Of a DNA stretch of 20,281 nt, positions 1-8,077 are shown one piece after another. Origin of the DNA: an uncultured Clostridia bacterium (GTDB lineage Bacteria > Bacillota > Clostridia > UBA1381); assembly GCA_934454035.1 (NCBI GenBank), contig CAKSFY010000033.1:1-20281 (forward strand), written 5' to 3'. The first letter of the stretch is position 1; each line of letters starts with the position of its first letter. A program made the position numbers and the translations under genes. The notes beneath the pieces were generated by a model. That model was given only the letters and a program-made list of their open reading frames with translations, made no database searches and was not told the DNA's origin.

Positions 1-232
1 AGCCGGGAATGAACTGACCCGAGCCGAGAACTAAGGAGTGACCCTCAGCCTTGCCGCCGTCAAACGCCTTGCCGTCAACAAAGCCCTCGAAATCGATTAT
101 AACGGTATCGTCCTTTTGAGCGGCGCGGTCTTCAACGGATACCATGCGCGCGTTACGCTCAGCCATGGCGTTTACCTCGGCGTTAACCTCTGCGGCGTCA
201 ACCTTAACGGCGGTCTTTTCAGCCTTTAAGCC
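1..232 (-). other. tig: Trigger factor (Tig) FKBP-like domain segment joined to the GH38 frame
   Basis: The last ~70 residues of the frame do not belong to GH38. They read as trigger factor, the ribosome-associated peptidyl-prolyl isomerase chaperone: the end of the N-terminal domain followed by NARMVSVEDRAAQ, DTVIIDFEGFVDGKAF, and SLVLGSGQFIPG, the classic start of the FKBP domain. The join is in frame and falls in a short stretch (GLKAEKT, about 212-232) that fits both families, so the exact breakpoint cannot be fixed. A microhomology-mediated misassembly is the simplest explanation; a true deletion fusion is possible. The trigger factor N-terminal ribosome-binding domain is absent here. 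Confidence 0.85.
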
Positions 233-2317
233 TGTCGGCATACAAACCTTGAAATAGTGGTCTTTTGCGGTATTGTTGATTGTGGTTTCAACCTCCAATG
301 CCTTTGCACCCTTTTTGAGCGTCATTTCAACATGAATCGGCATATCAACCAAAACGTCACTTCTTACCTGTTTTGCAAAGTCATAATCTCTCGGCAGTTT
401 CATTGTCAAATCAACCGTAAACTTAACGCAAAGAGGGCCGTTCACACTTGTTGACACAACCGCTTTTTCGCCGAGGCTGTTTATAATGCGGTCGCAGGGG
501 ATATTGTCATACATCCACATATTTCCGCGGTCGCCCATATCCATAAAGTAGTTTAGATTCTCATAAATTTTGCCTGTTTCCTTGTCGGTTATGTTTACCG
601 TTCCATCCGGATTTACCTTAACTCTGATAAATTCATTTTCTGCCTGATTTGCACCCGATAGCATATTGTCAGCCAAAATTCTCGGTGCGTCCCAGTCCTC
701 GTGCGGATAGGGATATTCGTTCTTTTCCGCCCACTTCAGCTTGAATGTCTTGTAACCCATTGCCGGAATGTCGTTTGCCTCAAAGAACAGGTGCACCTTT
801 GTGCAGTAGAAAGGCATATTTCGGCTTCTCGGGTGATATATTCCGGCTCTTGTGTTGGTGTTTCGCTCCACCTCCTGCACCTTTACCGGGTTGCCGTCCA
901 TATCCTCAATAACGATATATTTAAGAATAATATCTCTCGGCACATCAACATAAGCCTCAACAATTTCCGAGCGTGCAAATGATGACGGGTTGTGAACAGA
1001 AAGGAAATACTCGGTGTCCGAAACCTTTGATGTGTTGATTTCCTTTGTGATATTTTCCAAACCCTTGCGTTCCAATCCTTTTGCGATAATTCCTGCCTGT
1101 TCAAGGCGCGAAACCTCGCCGTCAGCCAAAGTCTTAGGACCTAAGCCGTGCATTGAATCGTGTGCGTGGCTCTGGAACATCAGTTTCCAAGCCTTTTCAA
1201 GGTATGTATCGGGATATTTTGAAAGTCCGTATTTCCACGCAATTGTACTCATCGGCTCGGCATAGCGGATAACCGTATTTTCGGTATGGCTGTTTGTAAT
1301 CATAACCTCGGGGTGAGTCGAAAATACATCGGTATGAATACTTCCGACAGGGCCGTCACGCATAGGGCCTGCAACCGTGTCCAAATCCTTGACCTTTTTG
1401 AGTTCCTCTTTAAGCTCTGTCAGATAATCGGTAAGCGTTGAGTGAACTATTTCAAGTTCGCCCTTGTATTCTTCCTGCAAAGCCTTGATAATCTCGGGTG
1501 TTAAGGGATGTGGCTCGGTAAAATCTGTTCCCTCGAACATCAGCACGCAATCGGGTGCAGCTGTTCCCTCAACCGTCTTTAACGCACGCTCCATACCTTT
1601 TCTCAAATTCTCCGGGTGGTATGAAGTTTCGGGGTCTAAAATATCATAGAACCAGCCGTAATCGTCCGAGTTCGCGGTGTGGAACACCTTGCCCAGCTCG
1701 CCCCAGTTATATTGCCATCTCTTGTCCCATGCGTCCTTGTCATACACAATCGGAATATGTCCCGCAAAGAAGAAATTCCATCTTGCCTCGGGTCCCAGGT
1801 GCGACGCAATCAGCTTTGATTCATCTGGCGATTCCCAGATAAACTCGTGATATTTTGACTTTTTAGGGTCCATATACTTGTAGAAAATAGCCGTGTCAAT
1901 ATCAAAATTCCGGTAAATCTGCGGCAGCTGTCCGATTTGTCCGAATGAGAATACGTTGTATCCGCATTTTAACGGCTCACCAAACTCACGGCTTTTCTTT
2001 ATACCGTATTGCAAGTTGCGGACAACCGACTCGCCCTGGATAGGTGCACAGTCGGGCAACGAGAACCACGGACCGATTTCCAGTCTGCCGTCCTCAACAT
2101 ATTTTTTTACCGTGTCTTTCATTTCGGGACGGATTTCGAGATAATCCTCCAAAAGCGTGAACTGACCGTCACAAAGGAACGAGCGGTAGTCCTGCTTTTC
2201 CTCCATAATCTCAAACAGGTGATCGAATAAATCCACCAGTCTCATTCTTGTTCTTTCAAACTCCCAGCGGAACTCTCTGTCCCAGTGGGTGTAGGTTACA
2301 ATATGTACTTTTCTCAT
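1..2317 (-). CDS. GH38 alpha-mannosidase-like protein, 3' end fused in frame to trigger factor sequence (runs off window)
   Basis: Open frame of about 772 codons from ATG 2317 (Shine-Dalgarno AGAAAGGG, 8 nt upstream) to the window edge. The first ~700 residues look like a family 38 glycoside hydrolase, metal-dependent enzymes that release alpha-mannosyl residues. Visible family motifs are THWDRE (residues 10-15, metal-binding His and Asp), CDGQ, GQLPQIY, a FEGTD segment with a possible acid/base Asp265, and HAHDSMHG (metal His region). At residues 120-127 the segment reads YNVFSFGQ where active members have the nucleophile Asp two residues before FG; here that position is Phe123, so catalysis is doubtful. 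No signal peptide, so probably cytoplasmic. Family members are usually 850-1000 residues; here the C-terminal part is missing and replaced from about 232 downward by trigger factor sequence. GH38 assignment is strong; substrate is unknown. Confidence 0.85.
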   Translation of the reverse strand, partial: MRKVHIVTYTHWDREFRWEFERTRMRLVDLFDHLFEIMEEKQDYRSFLCDGQFTLLEDYLEIRPEMKDTVKKYVEDGRLEIGPWFSLPDCAPIQGESVVRNLQYGIKKSREFGEPLKCGYNVFSFGQIGQLPQIYRNFDIDTAIFYKYMDPKKSKYHEFIWESPDESKLIASHLGPEARWNFFFAGHIPIVYDKDAWDKRWQYNWGELGKVFHTANSDDYGWFYDILDPETSYHPENLRKGMERALKTVEGTAAPDCVLMFEGTDFTEPHPLTPEIIKALQEEYKGELEIVHSTLTDYLTELKEELKKVKDLDTVAGPMRDGPVGSIHTDVFSTHPEVMITNSHTENTVIRYAEPMSTIAWKYGLSKYPDTYLEKAWKLMFQSHAHDSMHGLGPKTLADGEVSRLEQAGIIAKGLERKGLENITKEINTSKVSDTEYFLSVHNPSSFARSEIVEAYVDVPRDIILKYIVIEDMDGNPVKVQEVERNTNTRAGIYHPRSRNMPFYCTKVHLFFEANDIPAMGYKTFKLKWAEKNEYPYPHEDWDAPRILADNMLSGANQAENEFIRVKVNPDGTVNITDKETGKIYENLNYFMDMGDRGNMWMYDNIPCDRIINSLGEKAVVSTSVNGPLCVKFTVDLTMKLPRDYDFAKQVRSDVLVDMPIHVEMTLKKGAKALEVETTINNTAKDHYFKVCMPTGLKAEKTAVKVDAAEVNAEVNAMAERNARMVSVEDRAAQKDDTVIIDFEGFVDGKAFDGGKAEGHSLVLGSGQFIPG

Positions 2318-2357
2318 AAGTTTAACCCTTTCTCTTTATCAATAATTTGCCAATATA

Positions 2358-2386
2358 ATTATATTACACCGCCGCTCAATTGTCAA
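2358..2386 (-). promoter_or_regulatory. Consensus sigma-A promoter for the GH38-like gene
   Basis: On the minus strand TTGACA (2386-2381) and TATAAT (2363-2358) are separated by exactly 17 bases, matching the housekeeping consensus at all 12 positions. The predicted start near 2350 gives a leader of about 33 nt ending at ATG 2317. The 105-bp gap between this gene and the hydrogenase-like gene (2318-2422) holds nothing else I can identify. Confidence 0.8.
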
Positions 2387-2422
2387 TATCATACCTTTAA
2401 AAAAGTACATAAACACATATAT

Positions 2423-3712
2423 TCAGTATTTTTTTACCTTTTTATCAAGCTCTACCATCTCATTTGCCAAAGCACTGATTCTCTCCTTTAATACAAATAC
2501 ACAGTCGGTTTCGTCCGCAAATCCGCGCACAATATCCTCGGCAAGGTCATGACACCCCGGCGAGCCGCACGAGCCGCAGTCCAGTTTTGGCAGCCGTTCG
2601 TATATCCGTTCCATTTCCATCATTTTTTCCATTGCTTTATGTATGTCGGGGTCAAGATTCATAACCGACCGGTACACGACAGGTCTGTCCCAGAACAAAT
2701 CCGCACAGCTTACCGCTTTTTCAACATTTTCGGGCATGCTTTTTGCTATGCGCTTTATTCTTGAATTTGCGACAAAGTTATTCTCGGCAACAAGCGGACC
2801 GCCCACGCATCCGCCCGTGCAGGCAAGCGCTTCGACATATTCTATATCGCCGAGCTTTCCGTCCTCAATCGCTTCGAGCACTCTTATGACATTGTGGATT
2901 CCGTCCACCGACACGATTTTGTCAACATGAGCGGCTCTTGCTTCGCCGCCTGCCGTCGCCCAGAGTATGCCCTCCGCACCGGCTTTGCCGATTTGTTCTA
3001 TCTCCGTATCGGCAAGCTTATTCATGGTATGCGCCATTTTAAGATATATTTCTTTCATTGAAATAACACCGTCAACATTTGACTTTGAGACGGTTTCTCC
3101 GCTTTTTACAACAGTTGCTTTTGCTGCGCACGGACTTATGAAAAATACCCCTATTTCCTCGGGTGAAAGACCTGTTTTTTCGGCAGCTGTGCGCCGTGCG
3201 TCCTCCGCTGCAACCTCCATTGGCGATTTAAGCGGAATTATGTTCCCTATAAGATTGGGAAAACGTATCGCAATCAGCTTTACCACGGCAGGACACGCCG
3301 AGGATATTGACGGCATTAAAAGCTCGCCCGACGCAAGGAGTTCGCGCGTTTTTCGGCTGATTACCTCAGCTCCGCGAGCTACTTCATACACAAAATCAAA
3401 ACCGATTTTTTTGAGTGCGGAAAGCATTATATCCACTTTTTGCGCTCTGGAAAACTGTCCGCAGAATGCCGGTGCAACGAGCGCAACCTTATATCTGTAC
3501 GGCTCTGTTATTTCGAGTCCGTCCGTAACAGCCTGCTTTGCATGCTGCGGACAGACTCTTATACATTCGCCGCAGTCTATGCACCTTTCGGACAGGATTT
3601 TTGCTTTTCCGTTCTGAACGCGGATTGCCCTTGTCGGGCATTGCTTAAGACAATTTGTGCAGCCTGTGCAAAGCTCTCTTTTGAGCCTTACGGAATGGCA
3701 ATTATTATCCAT
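2423..3712 (-). CDS. [FeFe]-hydrogenase-like sensory protein (2x[4Fe-4S] + H-cluster domain + Fes domain)
   Basis: 429 residues from ATG 3712, 9 nt after GAGGAAG; an in-frame TTG at 3718 lies too close to that site. Order: two ferredoxin-type [4Fe-4S] motifs (Cys15/18/21/25 and Cys44/47/50/54), an iron-hydrogenase large-subunit domain (about 70-340), then a Fes-type cluster motif (Cys379/382/387/404). The four H-cluster ligands are present: SSACP (Cys140), SPC (Cys195), and LACTGGC (Cys298, Cys302). The residue before Cys140 is Ala, where catalytic enzymes have the proton-transfer Cys (TSCCP), and the usual Glu in PCxxKxxE is Val201. These changes are typical of putative sensory [FeFe]-hydrogenase groups rather than bulk H2 producers. 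The DRTGG and HATPase neighbours support a signalling role, perhaps H2 or redox sensing; that role is inference. Confidence 0.88.
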   Translation of the reverse strand: MDNNCHSVRLKRELCTGCTNCLKQCPTRAIRVQNGKAKILSERCIDCGECIRVCPQHAKQAVTDGLEITEPYRYKVALVAPAFCGQFSRAQKVDIMLSALKKIGFDFVYEVARGAEVISRKTRELLASGELLMPSISSACPAVVKLIAIRFPNLIGNIIPLKSPMEVAAEDARRTAAEKTGLSPEEIGVFFISPCAAKATVVKSGETVSKSNVDGVISMKEIYLKMAHTMNKLADTEIEQIGKAGAEGILWATAGGEARAAHVDKIVSVDGIHNVIRVLEAIEDGKLGDIEYVEALACTGGCVGGPLVAENNFVANSRIKRIAKSMPENVEKAVSCADLFWDRPVVYRSVMNLDPDIHKAMEKMMEMERIYERLPKLDCGSCGSPGCHDLAEDIVRGFADETDCVFVLKERISALANEMVELDKKVKKY

Positions 3713-3783
3713 TATCAATCACTTCCTCGCTTAATTAAGTATTTGTTGTAAAGCTTCTGTCAGCTAAAGTCTGCACCTATTTT

Positions 3784-3917
3784 TATTGAATCCCTCCACC
3801 ACCTTCGGTGGTCCCCCTCCCTTTATTGTATCCTCCCACCATCCTGACGGATGGTCCCCCCTCCTTTAGGCAAGGAGGGCATATCGGGAGGCGAATCGGG
3901 AGGCGAAACGGAGAGAA
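3784..3917 (+). repeat. Structured GC-rich intergenic repeat, copy R1
   Basis: Fills most of the 264-bp gap between the HATPase gene (ends 3977) and the hydrogenase-like gene (starts 3712). It begins TTGAATCCCTCCACCACC, forms a hairpin with TTCGGTGGT, then runs through CCCTCC and CTTTAGGCAAGGAGGG blocks to a tandem 12-mer, ATCGGGAGGCGA, twice (3883-3894 and 3895-3906). The opening block and the 19-mer ATCGGGAGGCGAAACGGAG recur in opposite orientation in the 7747-7980 element, so this is a dispersed repeat, possibly MITE-like. It interrupts what otherwise looks like one operon. Confidence 0.65.
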
Positions 3918-3976
3918 AATAGAAACAAAATGGAGGGGTTAATCGGGTATCGTTGTCCGGTCCATTCAGCCGCATA

Positions 3977-4396
3977 TTAAGTATTAATAATCAAAGTTAC
4001 CGTTGTCCCGATTCCGATTTCGGTTTCTATCTTCATATCATCCGAATATTTTTTCATATTGGGAAGTCCCATTCCTGCGCCGAAACCAAGTTCCCTGACC
4101 TGCTCGGACGCAGTTGAAAAGCCTGCCTGCATGGCTTTTTCAATATCCTTTATGCCCGGGCCTGTGTCCTTTAAGACGGCAACTATTTTTTCGGGAGTTA
4201 TATCCACGTCTATAGCTCCGCCGTTTGCGTGAATTACCATATTGATTTCGCCCTCATACATGGCAATGGCGGTCTTTCTTACCGCTTCGGGACTGAAACC
4301 GAGCGTGTTCAAAAGCTTTTTCACCTTGCCGGAGGCTTCTCCCGCAACAGTGAAATCGCTGCCGTCAACCTCATAATGCATATGAATCGGCTCCAT
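3977..4396 (-). CDS. ATP-binding protein, anti-sigma/HATPase (GHKL) type
   Basis: 139 residues forming a single GHKL-type ATPase fold like anti-sigma factor kinases (RsbW/SpoIIAB type). The N-box is EGEINMVIHA (Glu48, Asn52, His56), the G1 box DTGPGI (77-82), and the G2 box GFGAGMGLPNMKK (from about 104). There is no transmembrane segment or sensor domain, so it probably acts in the cytoplasm. Its start overlaps the stop of the DRTGG gene by one base (TAATG), which implies translational coupling. The same three-gene combination (DRTGG, HATPase, hydrogenase-like protein) is familiar from anaerobic Clostridia. It may pass the sensor state on by phosphorylation or protein binding, but no direct target is visible. 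ATPase assignment is firm; anti-sigma role is inference. Confidence 0.85.
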   Translation of the reverse strand: MEPIHMHYEVDGSDFTVAGEASGKVKKLLNTLGFSPEAVRKTAIAMYEGEINMVIHANGGAIDVDITPEKIVAVLKDTGPGIKDIEKAMQAGFSTASEQVRELGFGAGMGLPNMKKYSDDMKIETEIGIGTTVTLIINT

Positions 4397-4743
4397 TACG
4401 CATTGCCCCCTTTACTGCCGAGACCTTTTTCGTACAATTTTCCGCAGGCAATATAAAGAGGATAATCCGTACTCATAAGCACAATATCCTTTGATTCTGC
4501 AAGCTCAATAAGAGCGTCGTCCGGCACTTTTCCCCTTACAAATACAATTGTGGTTATATCCATCATCTCCGCGGTTCTTACCACCTGCGGATTCATAAGC
4601 CCGGTTAATAAAAGCGCTTTATCCTTTACAAACGCGAGCACATCGCTCATCAGGTCGCATCCGCAGGCGGAGCTTACCTCGCCCTCTGTACTGCCGGACA
4701 AAACCTTTGCAGATAAAATTTCCTTAACTTCCGTCAATTTCAT
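4396..4743 (-). CDS. DRTGG domain protein
   Basis: 115 residues. ATG 4743 is chosen because GGAAAGGA lies 10 nt upstream; an in-frame TTG at 4752 is only 1 nt from it. The whole protein resembles the small stand-alone DRTGG domain, a phosphotransacetylase/CBS-associated fold: MKLTEVKEIL at the start, a Gly-Cys-Asp region, and later LLLTGL, TTIVFVRGK and DIVLMSTDYPLY strands. The biochemical role of such stand-alone domains is not established; ligand binding is likely. It is the first gene of the cluster with the HATPase and the hydrogenase-like gene, and has its own predicted promoter at 4797-4825. Confidence 0.82.
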   Translation of the reverse strand: MKLTEVKEILSAKVLSGSTEGEVSSACGCDLMSDVLAFVKDKALLLTGLMNPQVVRTAEMMDITTIVFVRGKVPDDALIELAESKDIVLMSTDYPLYIACGKLYEKGLGSKGGNA

Positions 4744-4770
4744 TATATTCAAATCCTTTCCGAAAAAAAT

Positions 4771-4817
4771 AAATCTTGTGTAGAGTATAACATATAATTA
4801 TACTCTACACAAGATTT
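4771..4817 (-). terminator. 20-bp perfect inverted repeat: terminator of the upstream gene and possible operator
   Basis: Arms 4771-4790 and 4798-4817 pair perfectly over 20 bp with a 7-nt loop. On the minus strand the hairpin lies 38 nt after the stop of the exported-protein gene (4856) and is followed by ATTTTTTTC, the layout of an intrinsic terminator. It is AT-rich for a terminator, and the same bases cover the -10 element and expected start of the next gene, so it could also be a repressor site. Confidence 0.7.
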
Positions 4818-4825
4818 TATTGCAA
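4797..4825 (-). promoter_or_regulatory. Predicted sigma-A promoter of the DRTGG/HATPase/hydrogenase-like cluster
   Basis: Minus-strand TTGCAA (4825-4820), 17-base spacer, then a perfect TATAAT (4802-4797). The expected start near 4790 gives a leader of about 47 nt to ATG 4743. The -10 element and most of the spacer lie inside the right arm of the 4771-4817 inverted repeat. Confidence 0.6.
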
Positions 4826-4855
4826 ACAGTTTGTTTTTTTGTGCAGTTTTACATA

Positions 4856-7675
4856 TTATTTTGTATCATCAGGCATAATCAATAGAATGTCCTTTGCAAC
4901 ACCGTCTACCATTCTGACAAGCGCAAACGGGGTGATGTTGCTTTCATATTCGTTTATGCTTGTCCAATCATACACCGTATCGGAAAAGACTGCATCTGCC
5001 GCACCGTATGAGGGGGCTTCGCTGACAGCCAGCCTTTTATTTGAAGCAATGCTTTTGCTGAAATCATATGCATAAACATTTGTTTCTTTTGTTACATCAA
5101 TATCAATTACCGAACCGAGTGAGCCGTCTCTAAGCGCAGTATTTGTAAATAAATTATTGTCATATCCTATAGAACCGAGCGTAAACCAATCGGAGCCGAC
5201 CTCCATAACAGGACCGTATACTATACGGGTTATATCCCTGTCATACATAACTTTCGGGAATGAGAAATATGAACTTCTGTCGCCCAATTCGTTATTTAAT
5301 TGAGCCCATGCGCCTGTCCAGTTGTTAAATTCATCCTGTCTTGCTGCATCAATTGCAAACGGGGTTGTAGTTTTATATGTTTTTTGTATAAAGTAATCAC
5401 TTTGATTATTCGCACTTTTAAGTGCAGCTTCATCAATATTCATTGAACGGGCTTTTGCAACTACGTCAAATGTTTTAATATAGTTATTTTCGTCCTTTTC
5501 AAATACTATAACATCGCCTTTTTCCAAATTATAATAATTAAATTTATTGCCGGTTGACATTTCATAACCCTTAGTATCACTGTCAAACACCAATGTTACC
5601 TCTTCGCCGCCGCAAAATGCCATTGCCTTATCCATTTCCTCGTCATTTTCATTAATAAACGGAGACGATTTTCCGTTCATTACTGCAAGCATTGTGTTTG
5701 CTCCGTAACAACCGCCAGAGCATGTTATTATAATCAAAGGATACGATCTGTCTGACTTATTCAAATCACCAAAAGCAAATGCTGCGTAATCGTTTCCGTC
5801 TGACAAAGAAGAAATCGGCAGTATGCAAAGGTTATTACTCGTTGCACTAAATGGTGTATTATAATACTCTCTTGCGTCAATAATTTTAGTTGAATTGTTC
5901 AGTCTGACTGAACCTATGGTCATTTTGTCGGCTTTATATGTACCCATGTCAATTGACGCTGCCGCACTTACTGCGACTAATTTAAGTGTTGAAATATTTC
6001 CTGTTTTTGGGGATATTTTATACTCAACCACACGGTTCTCAATCGGAGTTTTATTAGCAGTTGTCATTTCGGAATAATTTATAACTCCTGAGTTTACCGC
6101 GTTATTGCCATAAACAAGAATTGCTAATTCAGCTTCTGTCATCGTTACGCCGGAAGAAGTAAAGTCAACCTCTGCAATTAACTCTGTTCCGTCAGTTGTG
6201 TAAAGCAATGCTGAAAGGAAATCGTCATCTGAACTTTTCCTATAAAACTTATCAATTACAGCGTATTGAGCTACTGATTCGAGTATCTGCACATCAAAAA
6301 TTTTACCGAAGCAATCAAGATAAAGTGTGTATTCATTGCCGATAATTAAATCCTGCTCGCCTGCCATATATCCCTCTGTAAACCTATATTTTTTTTCGCC
6401 TATGGTAAAGGTTTCATCATATGGGCTGTTTTCCGTATACTTGCCCTCCGCTGTTTCTCTTGAAACATAAATTTCATAAAATTCGGAGTCTTCCATTTTT
6501 AGACTAACATCATATTTAATTGACAGAATATCGTCCTGCTTTATATCCTGAACTCCGATTTCGTTTCCTTGGTATATTATTTTAAAGGTTACACTGTCAT
6601 CCTCCGGGTCAATCGCCAGGAAGGTACTGCTGTCGCCGGTAGCCTTAGTAAAGTTTATTCTGTTTCTGCTTGCGATAATGCTTCCTACTTTTGCAGTGAC
6701 ATAACAGTCAACGCTTATTACTTCATATTTTCCGTCAGAATCAACATCATGTAAGGTAATTTTTCCGTTTGTGTTAGCATCTATATATTTTTGAAAAGTT
6801 GTCCTGTTGAAAGGCAACGGAACACCGTTTACCAAAAATTCTATTTCAGCAAAGCTTCCGCTGTTACCGGAAAGATAATATTTTTTTACATTGTCACTTT
6901 CGTATGATTCTCTGAAGCTTATTGAATGATTTCCCGAACGAAGATTATTCCAGTCTATTGTATTTTCTTCATACATCAGTATATCCGATTCAACATAGTT
7001 ATTGTCGGGGGTAAAGGCGGTTACCTTATAGTTTCCGTCATTTTCGGCAATAATCGTAAAGCTACCGAAGGTATAAACCTCGGGAACCTCTGTTCCTTCG
7101 AATGTTGCTGTTAAACAATAATCCTTTATAATATTATACTCCTCGCCGCCGAACGGAGTGTCGGTTATATAAATCAGTGCTTCATTTGGTTTATAACTGA
7201 CGTCTGAACGTGCATTTTCTCTTATATATCCTTTTACGGTGAATATATTCGAAACTTCCTCGCCGTTTGCAGTCACACCCTTTGCAGATGACAATGGGGT
7301 AAGGTTTTTCATATCGCTTACAACAAATGCTTTTACTTTGCCTAAGGTTTTTCCGGAGGGGACATTAACTGTTGTTCCGAATTTTTTTTCCTCTCCCTGC
7401 GCAAAATTGTCGCAGCTCATAAAAGATGAATTGATAAACGTGTTGTTTTTGTCATATAAAGCGCATATAACAAAAGCCTGATCGCTGTTGTCCGCAGTTT
7501 TGCGAACCTTAACATTTGCATAGCAGCTGTTTGCCGGATTAGCCATACGGTTAAGATTCAAATCAGTAAAATACAGATCCGATATTTCGTACGGATAATT
7601 ATCAGCAGCAAGCGCGCTTGCTCCGCAGACGATAAAAAGTGCAATTACCGTCAAAAATCCGAGTATTTTTTTCAT
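4856..7675 (-). CDS. Large exported protein of unknown function
   Basis: 939 residues from ATG 7675, 7 nt after GGGAGGG. The N-terminus is a Sec signal peptide: MKK, a hydrophobic stretch, and a likely cleavage after ALA (residue 23). The rest is rich in predicted beta strands with no internal membrane helix, no LPxTG motif and no SLH domain. Residues ~30-130 resemble an Ig-like domain common in clostridial S-layer-associated proteins (VKVRKTADNSDQAFVICALYD, then VKAFVVSDMKNLTPL). Residues 310-318 (DVDSDGKYE) resemble a calcium-binding loop in a segment also common in such proteins. I do not recognise an enzymatic domain. A cell-surface or secreted structural role is inferred. It is followed by a hairpin terminator, so it is probably transcribed alone. 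Confidence 0.82.
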   Translation of the reverse strand: MKKILGFLTVIALFIVCGASALAADNYPYEISDLYFTDLNLNRMANPANSCYANVKVRKTADNSDQAFVICALYDKNNTFINSSFMSCDNFAQGEEKKFGTTVNVPSGKTLGKVKAFVVSDMKNLTPLSSAKGVTANGEEVSNIFTVKGYIRENARSDVSYKPNEALIYITDTPFGGEEYNIIKDYCLTATFEGTEVPEVYTFGSFTIIAENDGNYKVTAFTPDNNYVESDILMYEENTIDWNNLRSGNHSISFRESYESDNVKKYYLSGNSGSFAEIEFLVNGVPLPFNRTTFQKYIDANTNGKITLHDVDSDGKYEVISVDCYVTAKVGSIIASRNRINFTKATGDSSTFLAIDPEDDSVTFKIIYQGNEIGVQDIKQDDILSIKYDVSLKMEDSEFYEIYVSRETAEGKYTENSPYDETFTIGEKKYRFTEGYMAGEQDLIIGNEYTLYLDCFGKIFDVQILESVAQYAVIDKFYRKSSDDDFLSALLYTTDGTELIAEVDFTSSGVTMTEAELAILVYGNNAVNSGVINYSEMTTANKTPIENRVVEYKISPKTGNISTLKLVAVSAAASIDMGTYKADKMTIGSVRLNNSTKIIDAREYYNTPFSATSNNLCILPISSLSDGNDYAAFAFGDLNKSDRSYPLIIITCSGGCYGANTMLAVMNGKSSPFINENDEEMDKAMAFCGGEEVTLVFDSDTKGYEMSTGNKFNYYNLEKGDVIVFEKDENNYIKTFDVVAKARSMNIDEAALKSANNQSDYFIQKTYKTTTPFAIDAARQDEFNNWTGAWAQLNNELGDRSSYFSFPKVMYDRDITRIVYGPVMEVGSDWFTLGSIGYDNNLFTNTALRDGSLGSVIDIDVTKETNVYAYDFSKSIASNKRLAVSEAPSYGAADAVFSDTVYDWTSINEYESNITPFALVRMVDGVAKDILLIMPDDTK

Positions 7676-7746
7676 TAAAATACCCTCCCTTTCTTTTGTT
7701 GAATATGTGATTGCGAAAACAAGCCGCCGACCGGGCGAATAAACTC

Positions 7747-7980
7747 TTGAATCCCCCCGTCAGCCACCGGCTGACACCCCCCTTTAGGGCAAGGGGGCTT
7801 TTACAGAGTTCCGATTCGCCCTCCGTTTCGCCTCCCGATTATCTCTCCTCTGCCTCCCTTGCCTAAAGGTAGCGTAGCGGCACCGAGGTAGTGAATGACA
7901 GTCCGGTGGACTGTCAGAGCCGAGGTGTGACCGAGCCGCAGCGAGAGGAGGACCGCCGAAGGTGGTGGAGGGATTCAATA
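7747..7980. repeat. Composite structured intergenic repeat, copy R2, with inverted ends
   Basis: Occupies most of the 402-bp gap 7676-8077. The left end reads CTTGAATCCCCCCGTCAGCC and the right end, on the opposite strand, TATTGAATCCCTCCACC, so related ends face inward. It contains a GTCAGCC/GGCTGAC hairpin, a CCCCC..GGGGG stem followed by CTTTT (a plausible terminator), and a perfect TGACAGTCC/GGACTGTCA hairpin (7896-7916). On the minus strand it shares several blocks with R1, including the 19-mer ATCGGGAGGCGAAACGGAG. An 81-codon frame here has no support. The remaining bases 7981-8077 hold a weak CCGCA/TGCGG stem and the ribosome binding site of the next gene. Confidence 0.65.
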
Positions 7981-8077
7981 AATGTAAAAAACCTCCGCAA
8001 ACATCAATGGAATGCGGCATAACAACCAAATAATTTTACAATCAGCTTAAAATTAAAAAGAAAGAGGTAATGTAAAA

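Noticed and set aside
2967..3617. 216-codon plus-strand open frame opposite the hydrogenase-like gene
   Set aside because: It is the antisense shadow of a gene with eight ferredoxin cysteines and all H-cluster motifs; its own translation shows no domain and it has no ribosome binding site.
7784..8029. 81-codon minus-strand open frame
   Set aside because: Sits in the R2 hairpin repeat; composition is that of the repeat and it lacks a start signal.
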